The notes below the pieces were generated by a model that was not told the DNA's origin, searched no databases, and saw nothing but the letters and a program-made list of their open reading frames with translations. A program made the position numbers and the translations under genes. A DNA stretch of 64,000 nt from assembly GCF_020177595.1 (NCBI RefSeq), contig NZ_JAHTBL010000010.1, positions 1 to 64,000 on the forward strand, read 5' to 3'. This document shows, in pieces, positions 52,415 through 59,749 of this stretch. Source of the DNA: Cognatishimia sp. MH4019 (GTDB lineage Bacteria > Pseudomonadota > Alphaproteobacteria > Rhodobacterales > Rhodobacteraceae). Numbering within the stretch: position 1 is the first letter of the stretch; each line of letters begins with the position of its first letter.

Positions 52415-52533
52415 TTGCTGGCCTGCCGTTCGCAAACTGAGGCATAGGCCTTAAGCAGGTCGAGCAACGTGACCTCGGCGACGACCTTGCCTTGGCCGTT
52501 ACAGGCTGGGCATTTGAATTCAGTCAGGTTCAT
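52411..52533 (-). CDS. 40-residue CxxC protein
   Basis: The peptide MNLTEFKCPACNGQGKVV has the CPACNGQG knuckle of DnaJ-type zinc fingers, followed by a helix. ATGA overlaps join it to both neighbours, and GGAGG lies upstream. Confidence 0.6.
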   Translation of the reverse strand: MNLTEFKCPACNGQGKVVAEVTLLDLLKAYASVCERQASK

Positions 52534-52751
52534 GTGTTCCGCAGCCTCCCGTCAGGCGAGTAGACCTCGCGCAGTTCGTTCAGCGTGAAGCGATAGTGAT
52601 CGGCGTTGACCTCTTGAACGGCGCGGACGCGCGGACCCAGCCCGCCTGAATTGATTTGGCGACCCTTTTCGACCTGCGGTTCGGTTTCAGACACATTGGC
52701 GCACCAATCCGATGACGCAGTCCAACGGGTTTCGAAGTAGAACAGCCGCAT
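52530..52751 (-). CDS. 73-residue phage protein
   Basis: The protein begins MRLFYFETRWTASSDWCANVSE and reads as beta strands with a helical end (HYRFTLNELREVYSPDG). The ATG lies in a TGATG overlap with the gene before it. The role is unknown. Confidence 0.6.
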   Translation of the reverse strand: MRLFYFETRWTASSDWCANVSETEPQVEKGRQINSGGLGPRVRAVQEVNADHYRFTLNELREVYSPDGRLRNT

Positions 52752-53059
52752 CACGCCGCCCCTTTTGGGTCGGCGCCGGGGCGCACGATGCGATCCACGT
52801 CTTGTTTGATGCGTGTGTCCGCAGCGCCGTTCCAAAAGTCGCGGCTCTTGCGCCCGCGCTCAGTTTCAACGTCAAAAGCGTACGCCTGTGCCAAGTTCTT
52901 GGCGCCTTGGGGGCTGACCTCAGCCAATGCCTCAATCGCTTCGCGCGCGCACATCGCCATCAGTTCAGGCGCGCTGTATTCACCGGACTGCGGATGCATC
53001 ATGCATTCGCGCCAGAGGGCGGCGCGCAACGGGCGCTTGTCTTGCGGAATCTGGTTCAT
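52751..53059 (-). CDS. 102-residue phage protein
   Basis: A soluble helical protein beginning MNQIPQDKRPLRAALWREC, with a run PELMAMCAREAIEALAEVS. I do not recognise a family. It is coupled by overlap to the genes on both sides. Confidence 0.6.
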   Translation of the reverse strand: MNQIPQDKRPLRAALWRECMMHPQSGEYSAPELMAMCAREAIEALAEVSPQGAKNLAQAYAFDVETERGRKSRDFWNGAADTRIKQDVDRIVRPGADPKGAA

Positions 53060-53361
53060 GTCTCGACCTCCGCGCCCAGCATCTGGGCCGTGTCGTTGGC
53101 TTGTTTCTGGCGCAGACCGTTGTGTTGCGACTTCGCCGCGCTAATCCAGTTGCGCACCGCTTCGGTGCTGTCGTGGCCGCTGCCAATCACGCCATGGGCC
53201 TTGATCTCGACCAGATGGCTGGCCCAGGTATTGGCCGGATCAATAGGGTTAAAGTAGCCGCCGGTGTCCTCTGCCACGAATTCAAGAAGCTGTTCGCGTC
53301 CCGCGGTTTCGAGCAGTTCAAGCGTGGCCAGCGTCTCGGCCAGATCGGTGCATGTACACAT
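53056..53361 (-). CDS. 101-residue phage protein
   Basis: The protein starts MCTCTDLAETLATLELLET. It has a helical first third and a middle segment with YFNPIDPANTWASHLVEIKAHG. The ATG used lies in a TGATG overlap with the previous gene; a longer frame runs into that gene and is not used. Confidence 0.6.
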   Translation of the reverse strand: MCTCTDLAETLATLELLETAGREQLLEFVAEDTGGYFNPIDPANTWASHLVEIKAHGVIGSGHDSTEAVRNWISAAKSQHNGLRQKQANDTAQMLGAEVET

Positions 53362-53831
53362 CAGCTGATCCTCCGCGCGATTGTCGACCAGTGCCGCGCC
53401 GCCTTCCATGGCAGATCGTGCCAACGTGTGGTGATGCCATAGGCGGACAAGCGATAGGGCGCTGTTGGATGCTGACGACGCTCAAGCGTTGCGACGGGAT
53501 TGCGATCAATTACGGCATCAATGTCGACATCGGTTCCATCTTCAAATGCCAGTTCGATTTCCCGCAGGAACGCGTGACGTTGATCCGCGCAGATTGTCGG
53601 TGCGACGCGTGGTAGTTCGGTGCCCCGATCTGCGGCGCGGCGCGCGAGCAGTTCACCGCACATGTCAGACAAGTAGAGCGCAAGGATTGCCTGATCGCCC
53701 TTAGAGATGTCGCCTGCTTGCCGCTCCGGGCAATCGCGGGCGAGGTGGCGCAGAAGTTCGTCTGTCACTGTCACCGTCCCGTCAGAAGCGATGAGAGGTG
53801 CATTTGCGCGGGGAAGTTCGGAAAGTTGCAT
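53361..53831 (-). CDS. 156-residue protein, first gene of the leftward operon
   Basis: The protein begins MQLSELPRANAPLIASDG, with a predicted helical core (DELLRHLARDCPERQ, AILALYLSDMCGELLARRA). AGGAGG lies seven bases before the ATG. It directly follows the leftward promoter and operators, so it is the first protein made from that promoter. The family is unknown to me. Confidence 0.65.
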   Translation of the reverse strand: MQLSELPRANAPLIASDGTVTVTDELLRHLARDCPERQAGDISKGDQAILALYLSDMCGELLARRAADRGTELPRVAPTICADQRHAFLREIELAFEDGTDVDIDAVIDRNPVATLERRQHPTAPYRLSAYGITTRWHDLPWKAARHWSTIARRIS

Positions 53832-53854
53832 TTCAGCCTCCTGTTTTCAGAAGG

Positions 53855-53907
53855 CATAAATGACCAAAATGGTAACTGTCAATCAAAATTATGACCGAAT
53901 TGGTCAT
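53855..53907 (-). promoter_or_regulatory. Leftward early promoter with operators O1 and O2
   Basis: On the minus strand TTGACA (53877-53882) is followed by 17 bases and TTATGC (53855-53860). The spacer is filled by operator O1, which on the plus strand reads TGACCAAAATGGTAA (53861-53875). Operator O2, TGACCGAATTGGTCA (53892-53906), lies just upstream of the -35. Both fit TRACC-N5-GGTYA. A repressor bound at O1 would block polymerase directly. Confidence 0.75.
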
Positions 53908-54037
53908 GAGGAGCGAATTATCGCACAGCTAAGTTGCTTGCGTTGAGAGATTTGTTTGTGTTTTGTTCTCTTATGGATTGGTATTGGTCACACAATAGGC
54001 ATTTGCAGTCGTTAGCCTTGAAGGCTGTCGCAACCGG

Positions 54038-54400
54038 TCAATCGCTAGACGAATTGTTCTTTGACGAAAGTTCAGCTTCGACGGTTCGCATTTGCTCGGC
54101 CAAATCGACGGGCAGCTTGTCCCATTTTCCCAAGATTAAGAAATCGAGTGTGACGCCATAGCGTTGAACCAAAAGAGCTGCGACCTGGTCTGTGATGGGT
54201 CTTTTACCGCCTTCAAACCGCGACCAATATGTTCTGGGAATAGACAGTCGATCAGAGATTTCACTCGGTGACATTTTCAAAGCTGTTCGCAAAAGCTTCA
54301 GTCTGTGCCCGATTTGCTCTGGGCGCATTTCAAACATGAGGTTTGCATCAATCAACATTTTTTGGCTCGGACCCATCGTTTCACTTAGCGGCATGACCAT
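54038..54400 (-). CDS. Phage repressor (XRE-type HTH, CI-like)
   Basis: The 120-residue protein has a helix-turn-helix at about 28-85 (IGHRLKLLRTALKMSPSEISD, LSIPRTYWSRFEGG, TDQVAALLVQRYGV). It has no peptidase domain, so it is not a LexA-type self-cleaving repressor. The start is taken as ATG at 54400 or 54394; operator O3 covers both. It faces the Cro-like gene across a 63-base switch. It likely maintains lysogeny. Confidence 0.82.
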   Translation of the reverse strand: MVMPLSETMGPSQKMLIDANLMFEMRPEQIGHRLKLLRTALKMSPSEISDRLSIPRTYWSRFEGGKRPITDQVAALLVQRYGVTLDFLILGKWDKLPVDLAEQMRTVEAELSSKNNSSSD

Positions 54401-54479
54401 TTTGGTTACAATTTCCAATTTGGCGACTTGACGAATAACCAAATTGGTCATTAAGAAGGCGTTATGACCAATTTGGTAA
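54394..54479 (+). promoter_or_regulatory. Rightward early promoter with operators O3, O4 and O5
   Basis: TTGACG (54428-54433) is followed by 17 bases and TTAAGA (54451-54456). Operators are O3 TGACCATTTTGGTTA (54394-54408, over the repressor start codons), O4 TAACCAAATTGGTCA (54436-54450, inside the -35/-10 spacer) and O5 TGACCAATTTGGTAA (54465-54479, beginning inside the Cro-like ATG). A weaker copy, CCAATTTGG, lies at 54415-54423. Confidence 0.75.
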
Positions 54480-54706
54480 CAGATATTCTTGATAGATGGC
54501 CCACTCGGCGTGATTTGTTCGATGATGCCCGTGTTGCGGATGACAAATTGCAGATGGTGGCCGTGCATCGATGGTTTCAGCGCGGATCGGTTCCATCCAA
54601 GTATTGGCAGGCTCTTATAAGAGGTGCGGCTTCGCGCGGGTTTGATGTTTCGTCTGATGAAATGGTGGCTGCACACGCTGCTACGCCTGAGCGGGGTGCA
54701 GCATGA
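54464..54706 (+). CDS. Cro-like regulator
   Basis: The 80-residue protein begins MTNLVTDILDRWPTRRDLFDDARV; the helix-turn-helix is VHRWFQRGSVPSKYWQALI. Operator O5 encodes its first residues. The predicted transcription start is only a few bases before the ATG, so the mRNA may be leaderless. Its stop overlaps the next start (ATGA). Confidence 0.78.
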   Translation: MTNLVTDILDRWPTRRDLFDDARVADDKLQMVAVHRWFQRGSVPSKYWQALIRGAASRGFDVSSDEMVAAHAATPERGAA

Positions 54707-55158
54707 GCAATTCAAACGATCAGCCTCAAATTGTCGTCGTTTATAGCGATGGTTCGTCATACCCGACTGCAGACACGGTTAAGCAGCTTTCTGACAGAGG
54801 CCTTTTGGGCGGTCAAAAGGTCGAGCATTCGTCCGCACAAACCTTCCGTTTGGAAAATGTGTCCGCACAATTGTCCGACAAGTTCCCGCATGCCGCTCAT
54901 AACGAGATCTTGGGGCGTGGTGCGTCGATGCCTGCTTATGATCCGCATCAAGTTCACCGGGAATTTCCTGACCGATGGCAGGCATATATCCGGGCTAACT
55001 ATCGCAACCTCAACCATGTGCAGCTGATCTTCGGCGTGTCTGAACGCACCGCCCGCAAATGGTGGAAGGGTGAAACCGGCGCCAATGGCGGTCACGTCGC
55101 GATTGCTGTCAATGAACATCCCGTGGCTGCGCCGCGCATGCTGTTTGCGGCGGAGTGA
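54703..55158 (+). CDS. Early phage DNA-binding protein
   Basis: The 151-residue protein has a disordered N-terminal half (about 1-75) and a C-terminal helix-turn-helix (FPDRWQAYIRANYRNLNHVQLIFG, SERTARKWWKGETG). It follows the Cro-like gene with an ATGA overlap, so it is an early regulator or replication factor in the lambda cII/O position. I do not recognise a named family. Confidence 0.65.
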   Translation: MSNSNDQPQIVVVYSDGSSYPTADTVKQLSDRGLLGGQKVEHSSAQTFRLENVSAQLSDKFPHAAHNEILGRGASMPAYDPHQVHREFPDRWQAYIRANYRNLNHVQLIFGVSERTARKWWKGETGANGGHVAIAVNEHPVAAPRMLFAAE

Positions 55159-55226
55159 TGGCTATGGCAGTGCGCTCTTTTTTTTCGCGATTTCGGACAA
55201 ATGTCCGCACAAGTGTTCCGCGCGCT

Positions 55227-55844
55227 TTAATCGGCTTGGAACATTTCAGACCAGTTGCAACTAGACTTCGTGGTCGAGATTGCTTTTCGCAATCCGCTGA
55301 TATCAAAACGCATGATCTGCGGCACAGTGCGATAGGGTTCAAATCGGACGACAATTGTGTCGTGATCAAGCAGGTTGTTTCTGACAAAGGCCCTTGCTTT
55401 TCCGGTTTCCCACCATCCGAATGCTTTCGCATCGGTGCTAACGCGGCTGATTTGCTGAGACGATTTTTCCATGTCGCGTCGGAGATCTATCGCCAGCGTT
55501 CCTGTGTCTCTATTTGTCGCTGGTGCATAGCAACCATGCGAAAAGAAGGCTGTCGTTTCACCTTCGAGGCAGCGAACAAAAAGGCGAGGCGGTTCGCTTC
55601 GACCGCATGTGATCGGCGTAATGGCTGCGGTCGAAACGTAGACATCTGTTTGGTCGGTGAAGTCCGATTTTGTGGACTCGATCGTCCAGTTCTGAGACGG
55701 GCTGTCCGTGCGTGTCGGGGTGTGACCCAAAGCCTGATCGTAACAGGCCAGCCGGTCAGTATCCGATTTGATTGCTGCACATTGGCGACCGTCTGCCATA
55801 GCCGCGCCAGGCAGCATGGTCAGCGCAATAATCAGTCTTTTCAT
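55227..55844 (-). CDS. Secreted VasI/TagO-like protein, element cargo
   Basis: The 205-residue protein has a signal peptide (MKRLIIALTMLPGAAMA). The mature start is DGRQCAAIKSDTDRLACYDQAL, then NWTIESTKSDFTDQTDVYVST and LFVRCLEGETTAFFSHGCYA, the pattern of the VasI/TagO family linked to type VI secretion and of related periplasmic phage proteins. GGAGGGG lies five bases before the ATG. It stands alone, opposite to the surrounding early operon, as cargo (moron) genes do. Confidence 0.75.
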   Translation of the reverse strand: MKRLIIALTMLPGAAMADGRQCAAIKSDTDRLACYDQALGHTPTRTDSPSQNWTIESTKSDFTDQTDVYVSTAAITPITCGRSEPPRLFVRCLEGETTAFFSHGCYAPATNRDTGTLAIDLRRDMEKSSQQISRVSTDAKAFGWWETGKARAFVRNNLLDHDTIVVRFEPYRTVPQIMRFDISGLRKAISTTKSSCNWSEMFQAD

Positions 55845-56167
55845 CGGAACCCCTCCGTTTTGCGAACTACACGGCAATATAGGGTTCGGTTGCGGGAATG
55901 TCAGCCATTGCGCGCGACCTCGCATTTTGAAGAATTTGCAGCATATCGGGCGTCCGCACTCGCTCGAATTGCCGCCGTAACAGGGGGGCACGGTCTGTGC
56001 TGCAAAGCCCCCCATCGTATTCTGACGCGCGGCCATTCTGGCCCATTTGGACCTAAAGCAAGGGGGCGGGTTGCGCGTCGTGTGGCCCCCTTATCCTCCC
56101 TGTTGGACTGTGGGCGGCATCATGCTGGTGTCGCCCGCATTTTTCCGACCGTCCGGGGGGAGGCATC
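55845..56167. other. Intergenic stretch between cargo gene and methyltransferase
   Basis: About 320 bases without a supported gene. It must hold the promoter of the leftward cargo gene. A plus-strand open frame runs through it and ends in an ATGA overlap with the methyltransferase gene, but no start codon with a ribosome-binding site and no motif support it. A small upstream gene ending at 56171 cannot be ruled out. Confidence 0.4.
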
Positions 56168-56887
56168 ATGAGCGCGAACCGTTCCACCGCTGTGATGCAG
56201 CGCCGTCATGAACCCCATGACAGCCTTGATTATTTCCCGACACCGCCATGGGCCACGCGCGCGCTGTGCGAACGGCTTATGGCGGTGTCACCGCTTCACC
56301 TGCTGCATGTCTGGGAACCGGCCTGCGGCGAAGGCCATATGGCCCGCCCGCTTGGTGAGTATTTCGACCGGGTCTACGCCAGCGATGTGCATGATTACAC
56401 CGACGCCTTCCCGGCGCAGGATGATGTCTGCGATTTCCTGTGTTCATGGGATCACCCGTTTCAATTCACGCAAGCACCCGCATCAGGCGACCAAGACGCC
56501 GTGGATTGGATCATCACCAACCCGCCGTTCCGCATGGGCGAAGAGTTCATCCGCACAGCCCTGATGCGCGCCCAGGTCGGTGTCGCGGTCTTTGTCCGCA
56601 CCTCGTTTCTGGAAGGCAAGGAACGTCATCGATCACTGTTCACGCCCACGCCGCCCGCGCTGGTTCTGCAATTCGTGGAACGTGTGCCGCTGGTGAAGGG
56701 CCGGTTGGACAAGGAAGCATCATCCGCCACCAGTTATTGCTGGATTGTCTGGCTGAAGGACGGGGCAACCGGCACCGCCTTTGACTGGATTGCGCCTTGT
56801 CGCACCCGGTTGGAACAAGCCCGCGACTATCCGATTGCCGAAACCGAACTGGCCCCAGCGCCATTGTTTGACGGGGGGGCGGCATGA
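56168..56887 (+). CDS. Class I SAM-dependent (N6-adenine-type) DNA methyltransferase
   Basis: The 239-residue phage protein has FPTPPWATRAL at the start, an AdoMet-binding strand (HVWEPACGEGHMARPL) and the catalytic motif DWIITNPPF near residue 118. NPPF marks an adenine or glutamine amino-methyltransferase; in this setting DNA adenine is most likely. GGGGGGAGG lies before the ATG. It opens the rightward replication operon, and the next gene overlaps its stop. Confidence 0.82.
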   Translation: MSANRSTAVMQRRHEPHDSLDYFPTPPWATRALCERLMAVSPLHLLHVWEPACGEGHMARPLGEYFDRVYASDVHDYTDAFPAQDDVCDFLCSWDHPFQFTQAPASGDQDAVDWIITNPPFRMGEEFIRTALMRAQVGVAVFVRTSFLEGKERHRSLFTPTPPALVLQFVERVPLVKGRLDKEASSATSYCWIVWLKDGATGTAFDWIAPCRTRLEQARDYPIAETELAPAPLFDGGAA

Positions 56888-57198
56888 CCCAGAACCCTGT
56901 CGTTGCATTCGGGTTGAGCGCCACCGCCGCCGCAATGGGCGCGAAATGCGGGCAAACATCGCTGCGATCCCGCATGGATCTGGCCATCGCCACCCTTCGC
57001 TTGGTGCCGCGCGATGAAGCGGCCTGCACCGCAGTAGCCGATTTCCTTGTGCAGAGTGAGCGCGACCCGGTGACGGCAGGCCATGGCCTGCAGGATTTCG
57101 TGTCGACCTGGGTGAACCAGATACCGCGCCAAGACGCGCAAGAGGTCACAGACGGCGCGCCGCTCTTTGACTGGCAGAAACGGGCGGACCTGCAATGA
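56884..57198 (+). CDS. 104-residue phage protein
   Basis: The protein begins MTQNPVVAFGLSATAAAMG and is helical with scattered Cys. ATGA overlaps join it to both neighbours. The family is unknown to me. Confidence 0.6.
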   Translation: MTQNPVVAFGLSATAAAMGAKCGQTSLRSRMDLAIATLRLVPRDEAACTAVADFLVQSERDPVTAGHGLQDFVSTWVNQIPRQDAQEVTDGAPLFDWQKRADLQ

Positions 57199-57506
57199 GC
57201 AATCGAACCGCCTCTGCTGAACGCTGTCTGGTCGCGGCCTGTGCGCACCTGAGCATGATGACCGTGCGCAATGAGAATTTCCCGATGTGGGTCAGCATCA
57301 TCCGCGACGTGCTGCCGGATTGCGAGGGCTGTGCATCGGCCATGGCGCAGCTGAAGGCCGCGGCTGACGTGCTGGCCCATGCCGAACGCGGCAGACCGCA
57401 GGACAACGCCATGTCCCGGCTTCGTTGGGAAACGGAACGCTATTTCGCCATGGCCGCGGCGCATCGGTTTGAGGCGTGGAAACAAGCAAAGTCTGGGGGC
57501 GCGTGA
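57195..57506 (+). CDS. 103-residue phage protein
   Basis: The mainly helical protein begins MSNRTASAERCLVAACAH and includes ENFPMWVSIIRDVLPDCEGC. It is coupled to the previous gene by an ATGA overlap. The family is unknown to me. Confidence 0.6.
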   Translation: MSNRTASAERCLVAACAHLSMMTVRNENFPMWVSIIRDVLPDCEGCASAMAQLKAAADVLAHAERGRPQDNAMSRLRWETERYFAMAAAHRFEAWKQAKSGGA

Positions 57507-57508
57507 GC

Positions 57509-57736
57509 ATGGCAGACAATGTGAATCACCCAAAGCACTACACATCGCACCCAAGCGGCATCGAGTGCATCCAGATCGTAGAGCATATGGGCTTTTGCCT
57601 GGGCAACGCGGTCAAATACATCTGGCGCGCTGATCTGAAGGGCCACGCCATCAAGGATTTGGAAAAGGCACGGTTCTACATCGATCGTGAAATAGAGCGC
57701 CGTCGCCGTGCAGGGTTGGTGGAGCGCTGCGAATGA
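57509..57736 (+). CDS. DUF3310-type phage protein (nucleotide-kinase-associated family)
   Basis: The 75-residue protein begins MADNVNHPKHYTSHPSGIEC and continues with FCLGNAVKYIWRADLKG and DLEKARFYIDREI, the DUF3310 pattern widespread in phages. An in-frame GTG six bases earlier overlaps the previous stop and is an alternative start. The stop overlaps the primase gene (ATGA). Confidence 0.85.
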   Translation: MADNVNHPKHYTSHPSGIECIQIVEHMGFCLGNAVKYIWRADLKGHAIKDLEKARFYIDREIERRRRAGLVERCE

Positions 57737-58944
57737 GTTTTCAAGATGACCCACGGCTGATCGAGGCAAAAGCCATTCCCATGACGGAACTGGTCGACCG
57801 CCTTGGCATCTCACGGCTGAAGCCGATGGCTAATGAATTGATTGGCCCGTGCCCCCTGTGTGGTGGGCGTGATCGGTTCGGTATCAATTTGCGCACCGGG
57901 GCTTTCCTGTGTCGCAAGTGCGACCTGCGCGGTGGTGACCAGATTGCGTTGACAATGGGCGTCCTGAACATGGATTTCAAAGGCGCGCTGCAATGGCTTT
58001 GCGGTGACAAACCGGCGCAGCTGGATCAAGCGGAAATAGACCGCCGGCGCAAACGCGCGGCAGAGGCTGACCGGAAGCAGCAAGAGGCGCAAGAGCGCTA
58101 CCGCCGCAAGGCCATCGCGGACGCCCGTGTGATCTGGAAAAACGCACGGCCCGGCCATTTGGGCATTGTGCCCGCCTATCTGGAAGCGCGCGGCATCAAC
58201 CCGTCGCTGCTGTCCGAAATCCCGGTCGCGCTGCGCTTTATCGTGGATCATCCCTACGTCAAGAAAATCGGCCGGGAATATGTCACCGCGCATCGCGGCC
58301 CCTGCATGATTGCGGGCATTCTGAACATGGCGGGTGAGTTGACCGCAGTGCATCAGACATGGGTCGACATCAACCCGCCCCACGGCAAGGCCAAGATTTC
58401 ACATGAGGGCGAAAGCCTGCCCGCCAAGCTGGTGCGCGGGTCGAAGAAATCCGGCGCCATCCGCCTGCATACGCCTGAAGGCGCTGACACGCTGGTGATA
58501 GGCGAAGGGATTGAAACGACGCTGACGGCGCTGGTCGCGGACCCGTTCCCGAACGCTGCCTATTGGGCCGGTGTGGATTTGGGCAACATTTCTGGCCGTA
58601 TGCAAAAGGTGAAAGGCCAGAAATATTCCGGCCTGCCTGACATGAGCGATTCCGACGCCTTTGTGCCGCCGTCTTGGGTGAAGCGACTGGTGTTCATCAT
58701 GGATGGCGACAGCGACCCGACCATGACCCGCGCCAAGCTGGAATGCGGGCTGCGCCGGGCCATGGCCCTGCATCCGGGCCTTGAAGGCAAAATCGTTCAC
58801 GCTGGCAAAGGCGTCGACCTGAATGATGTGCTGATGGGGTCGAAGCCGGAAAAGGGAACGTCCAGTGGACGTTCCGAGGCTGAGACGGGCGAAGCCCCGG
58901 CCCGTCAGGGAACCCCTGAAGATGAAGGGGGTGAAGATGGTTGA
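57733..58944 (+). CDS. Phage primase-type protein with zinc finger and Toprim domain
   Basis: The 403-residue protein has an N-terminal zinc-binding domain (GPCPLCGGRDRF...CRKCDLRGGDQI, about 35-70), a helical linker, and a Toprim domain from about 255 (TLVIGEGIETTLTALV, FIMDGDSDPTMTRAK). It would make primers or join the replication complex with the helicase encoded 2.3 kb downstream. The C-terminal 30 residues are Glu/Gly-rich and overlap the start of the adenine methylase gene. Confidence 0.85.
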   Translation: MSFQDDPRLIEAKAIPMTELVDRLGISRLKPMANELIGPCPLCGGRDRFGINLRTGAFLCRKCDLRGGDQIALTMGVLNMDFKGALQWLCGDKPAQLDQAEIDRRRKRAAEADRKQQEAQERYRRKAIADARVIWKNARPGHLGIVPAYLEARGINPSLLSEIPVALRFIVDHPYVKKIGREYVTAHRGPCMIAGILNMAGELTAVHQTWVDINPPHGKAKISHEGESLPAKLVRGSKKSGAIRLHTPEGADTLVIGEGIETTLTALVADPFPNAAYWAGVDLGNISGRMQKVKGQKYSGLPDMSDSDAFVPPSWVKRLVFIMDGDSDPTMTRAKLECGLRRAMALHPGLEGKIVHAGKGVDLNDVLMGSKPEKGTSSGRSEAETGEAPARQGTPEDEGGEDG

Positions 58945-59749
58945 GGTTAAACGCCCCGTTCTTCGCTGGCATGGTGGTAAGTGGATACTTGCACCGTGGA
59001 TCATTTCGCACTTTCCAGTTCATCGCGTCTACGTCGAGCCATTTGGCGGTGCGGCTTCAGTTCTTTTGCGAAAGCCTAGAAGTTATGCCGAGGTCTACAA
59101 CGACCTTGATGATGAAGTCGTAAACCTTTTCAGAGTGCTTCGAGGGGACCGTGCGCTAGAACTTACCGAACTGTTGCGTCTTACACCGTTCGCTTCCGAT
59201 GAATTTTTCTCTGCCTATGAATCTGATGAAGATGAAGTTGAGCGCGCTCGAAGAACGGTTGTTCGGGCCTTTATGGGGTTTGGCTCAAACGGTGTACACA
59301 AGAAGACCGGCTTCCGGTCAAATTCTAATCGCAGTGGGACGACACCCGCGCGTGATTGGGTAAATTACCCTGATTGTTTGTCTGAGGTCGTTGAACGGCT
59401 GCGCGGTGTTGTTATTCTCAACAGAGATGCAAAAGAAGTTATGGCCGCTCACGATGGGCCAGACACACTGCACTATGTTGACCCTCCCTACATCGCAGGA
59501 ACGGACTATGCGCATGAACTCACAGATGATGATCATGCCAAGTTGCTTGAGTTTTTAGCTGGCCTTTCGGGGCGTGTCATTTTGTCTGGTTATCCAGATG
59601 AACGCTATGATCACGCCTTGCCTACTTGGCGGCGGGTTACCCGAAAAGCGCTGGCTGATGGTGCGCGGGAACGGACTGAAGTTCTTTGGATGAACTTCCA
59701 AGCCCCTTTGCAACAAATTGAACTCTTTGATTCCGAGGGCACGGCATGA
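58937..59749 (+). CDS. DNA adenine methylase (Dam/D12 class)
   Basis: The 270-residue protein has the D12-class motifs: LRWHGGKWILAPWI (AdoMet), EPFGGAASVLL and the catalytic YVDPPY near residue 173. It methylates adenine in DNA and could shield the element from host restriction. The ATG with AAGGGGG upstream lies inside the primase gene; in-frame starts 15 bases earlier are possible. Its codon use is less GC-biased than its neighbours, so it may have a different history. Confidence 0.87.
   Translation: MVEVKRPVLRWHGGKWILAPWIISHFPVHRVYVEPFGGAASVLLRKPRSYAEVYNDLDDEVVNLFRVLRGDRALELTELLRLTPFASDEFFSAYESDEDEVERARRTVVRAFMGFGSNGVHKKTGFRSNSNRSGTTPARDWVNYPDCLSEVVERLRGVVILNRDAKEVMAAHDGPDTLHYVDPPYIAGTDYAHELTDDDHAKLLEFLAGLSGRVILSGYPDERYDHALPTWRRVTRKALADGARERTEVLWMNFQAPLQQIELFDSEGTA

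Noticed and set aside
55155-56171. 338-residue plus-strand open frame across the VasI-like gene
   Set aside because: The minus strand has a signal peptide, strong ribosome-binding site and family motifs. Only the last part beyond 55860 might be coding, and it lacks a supported start.
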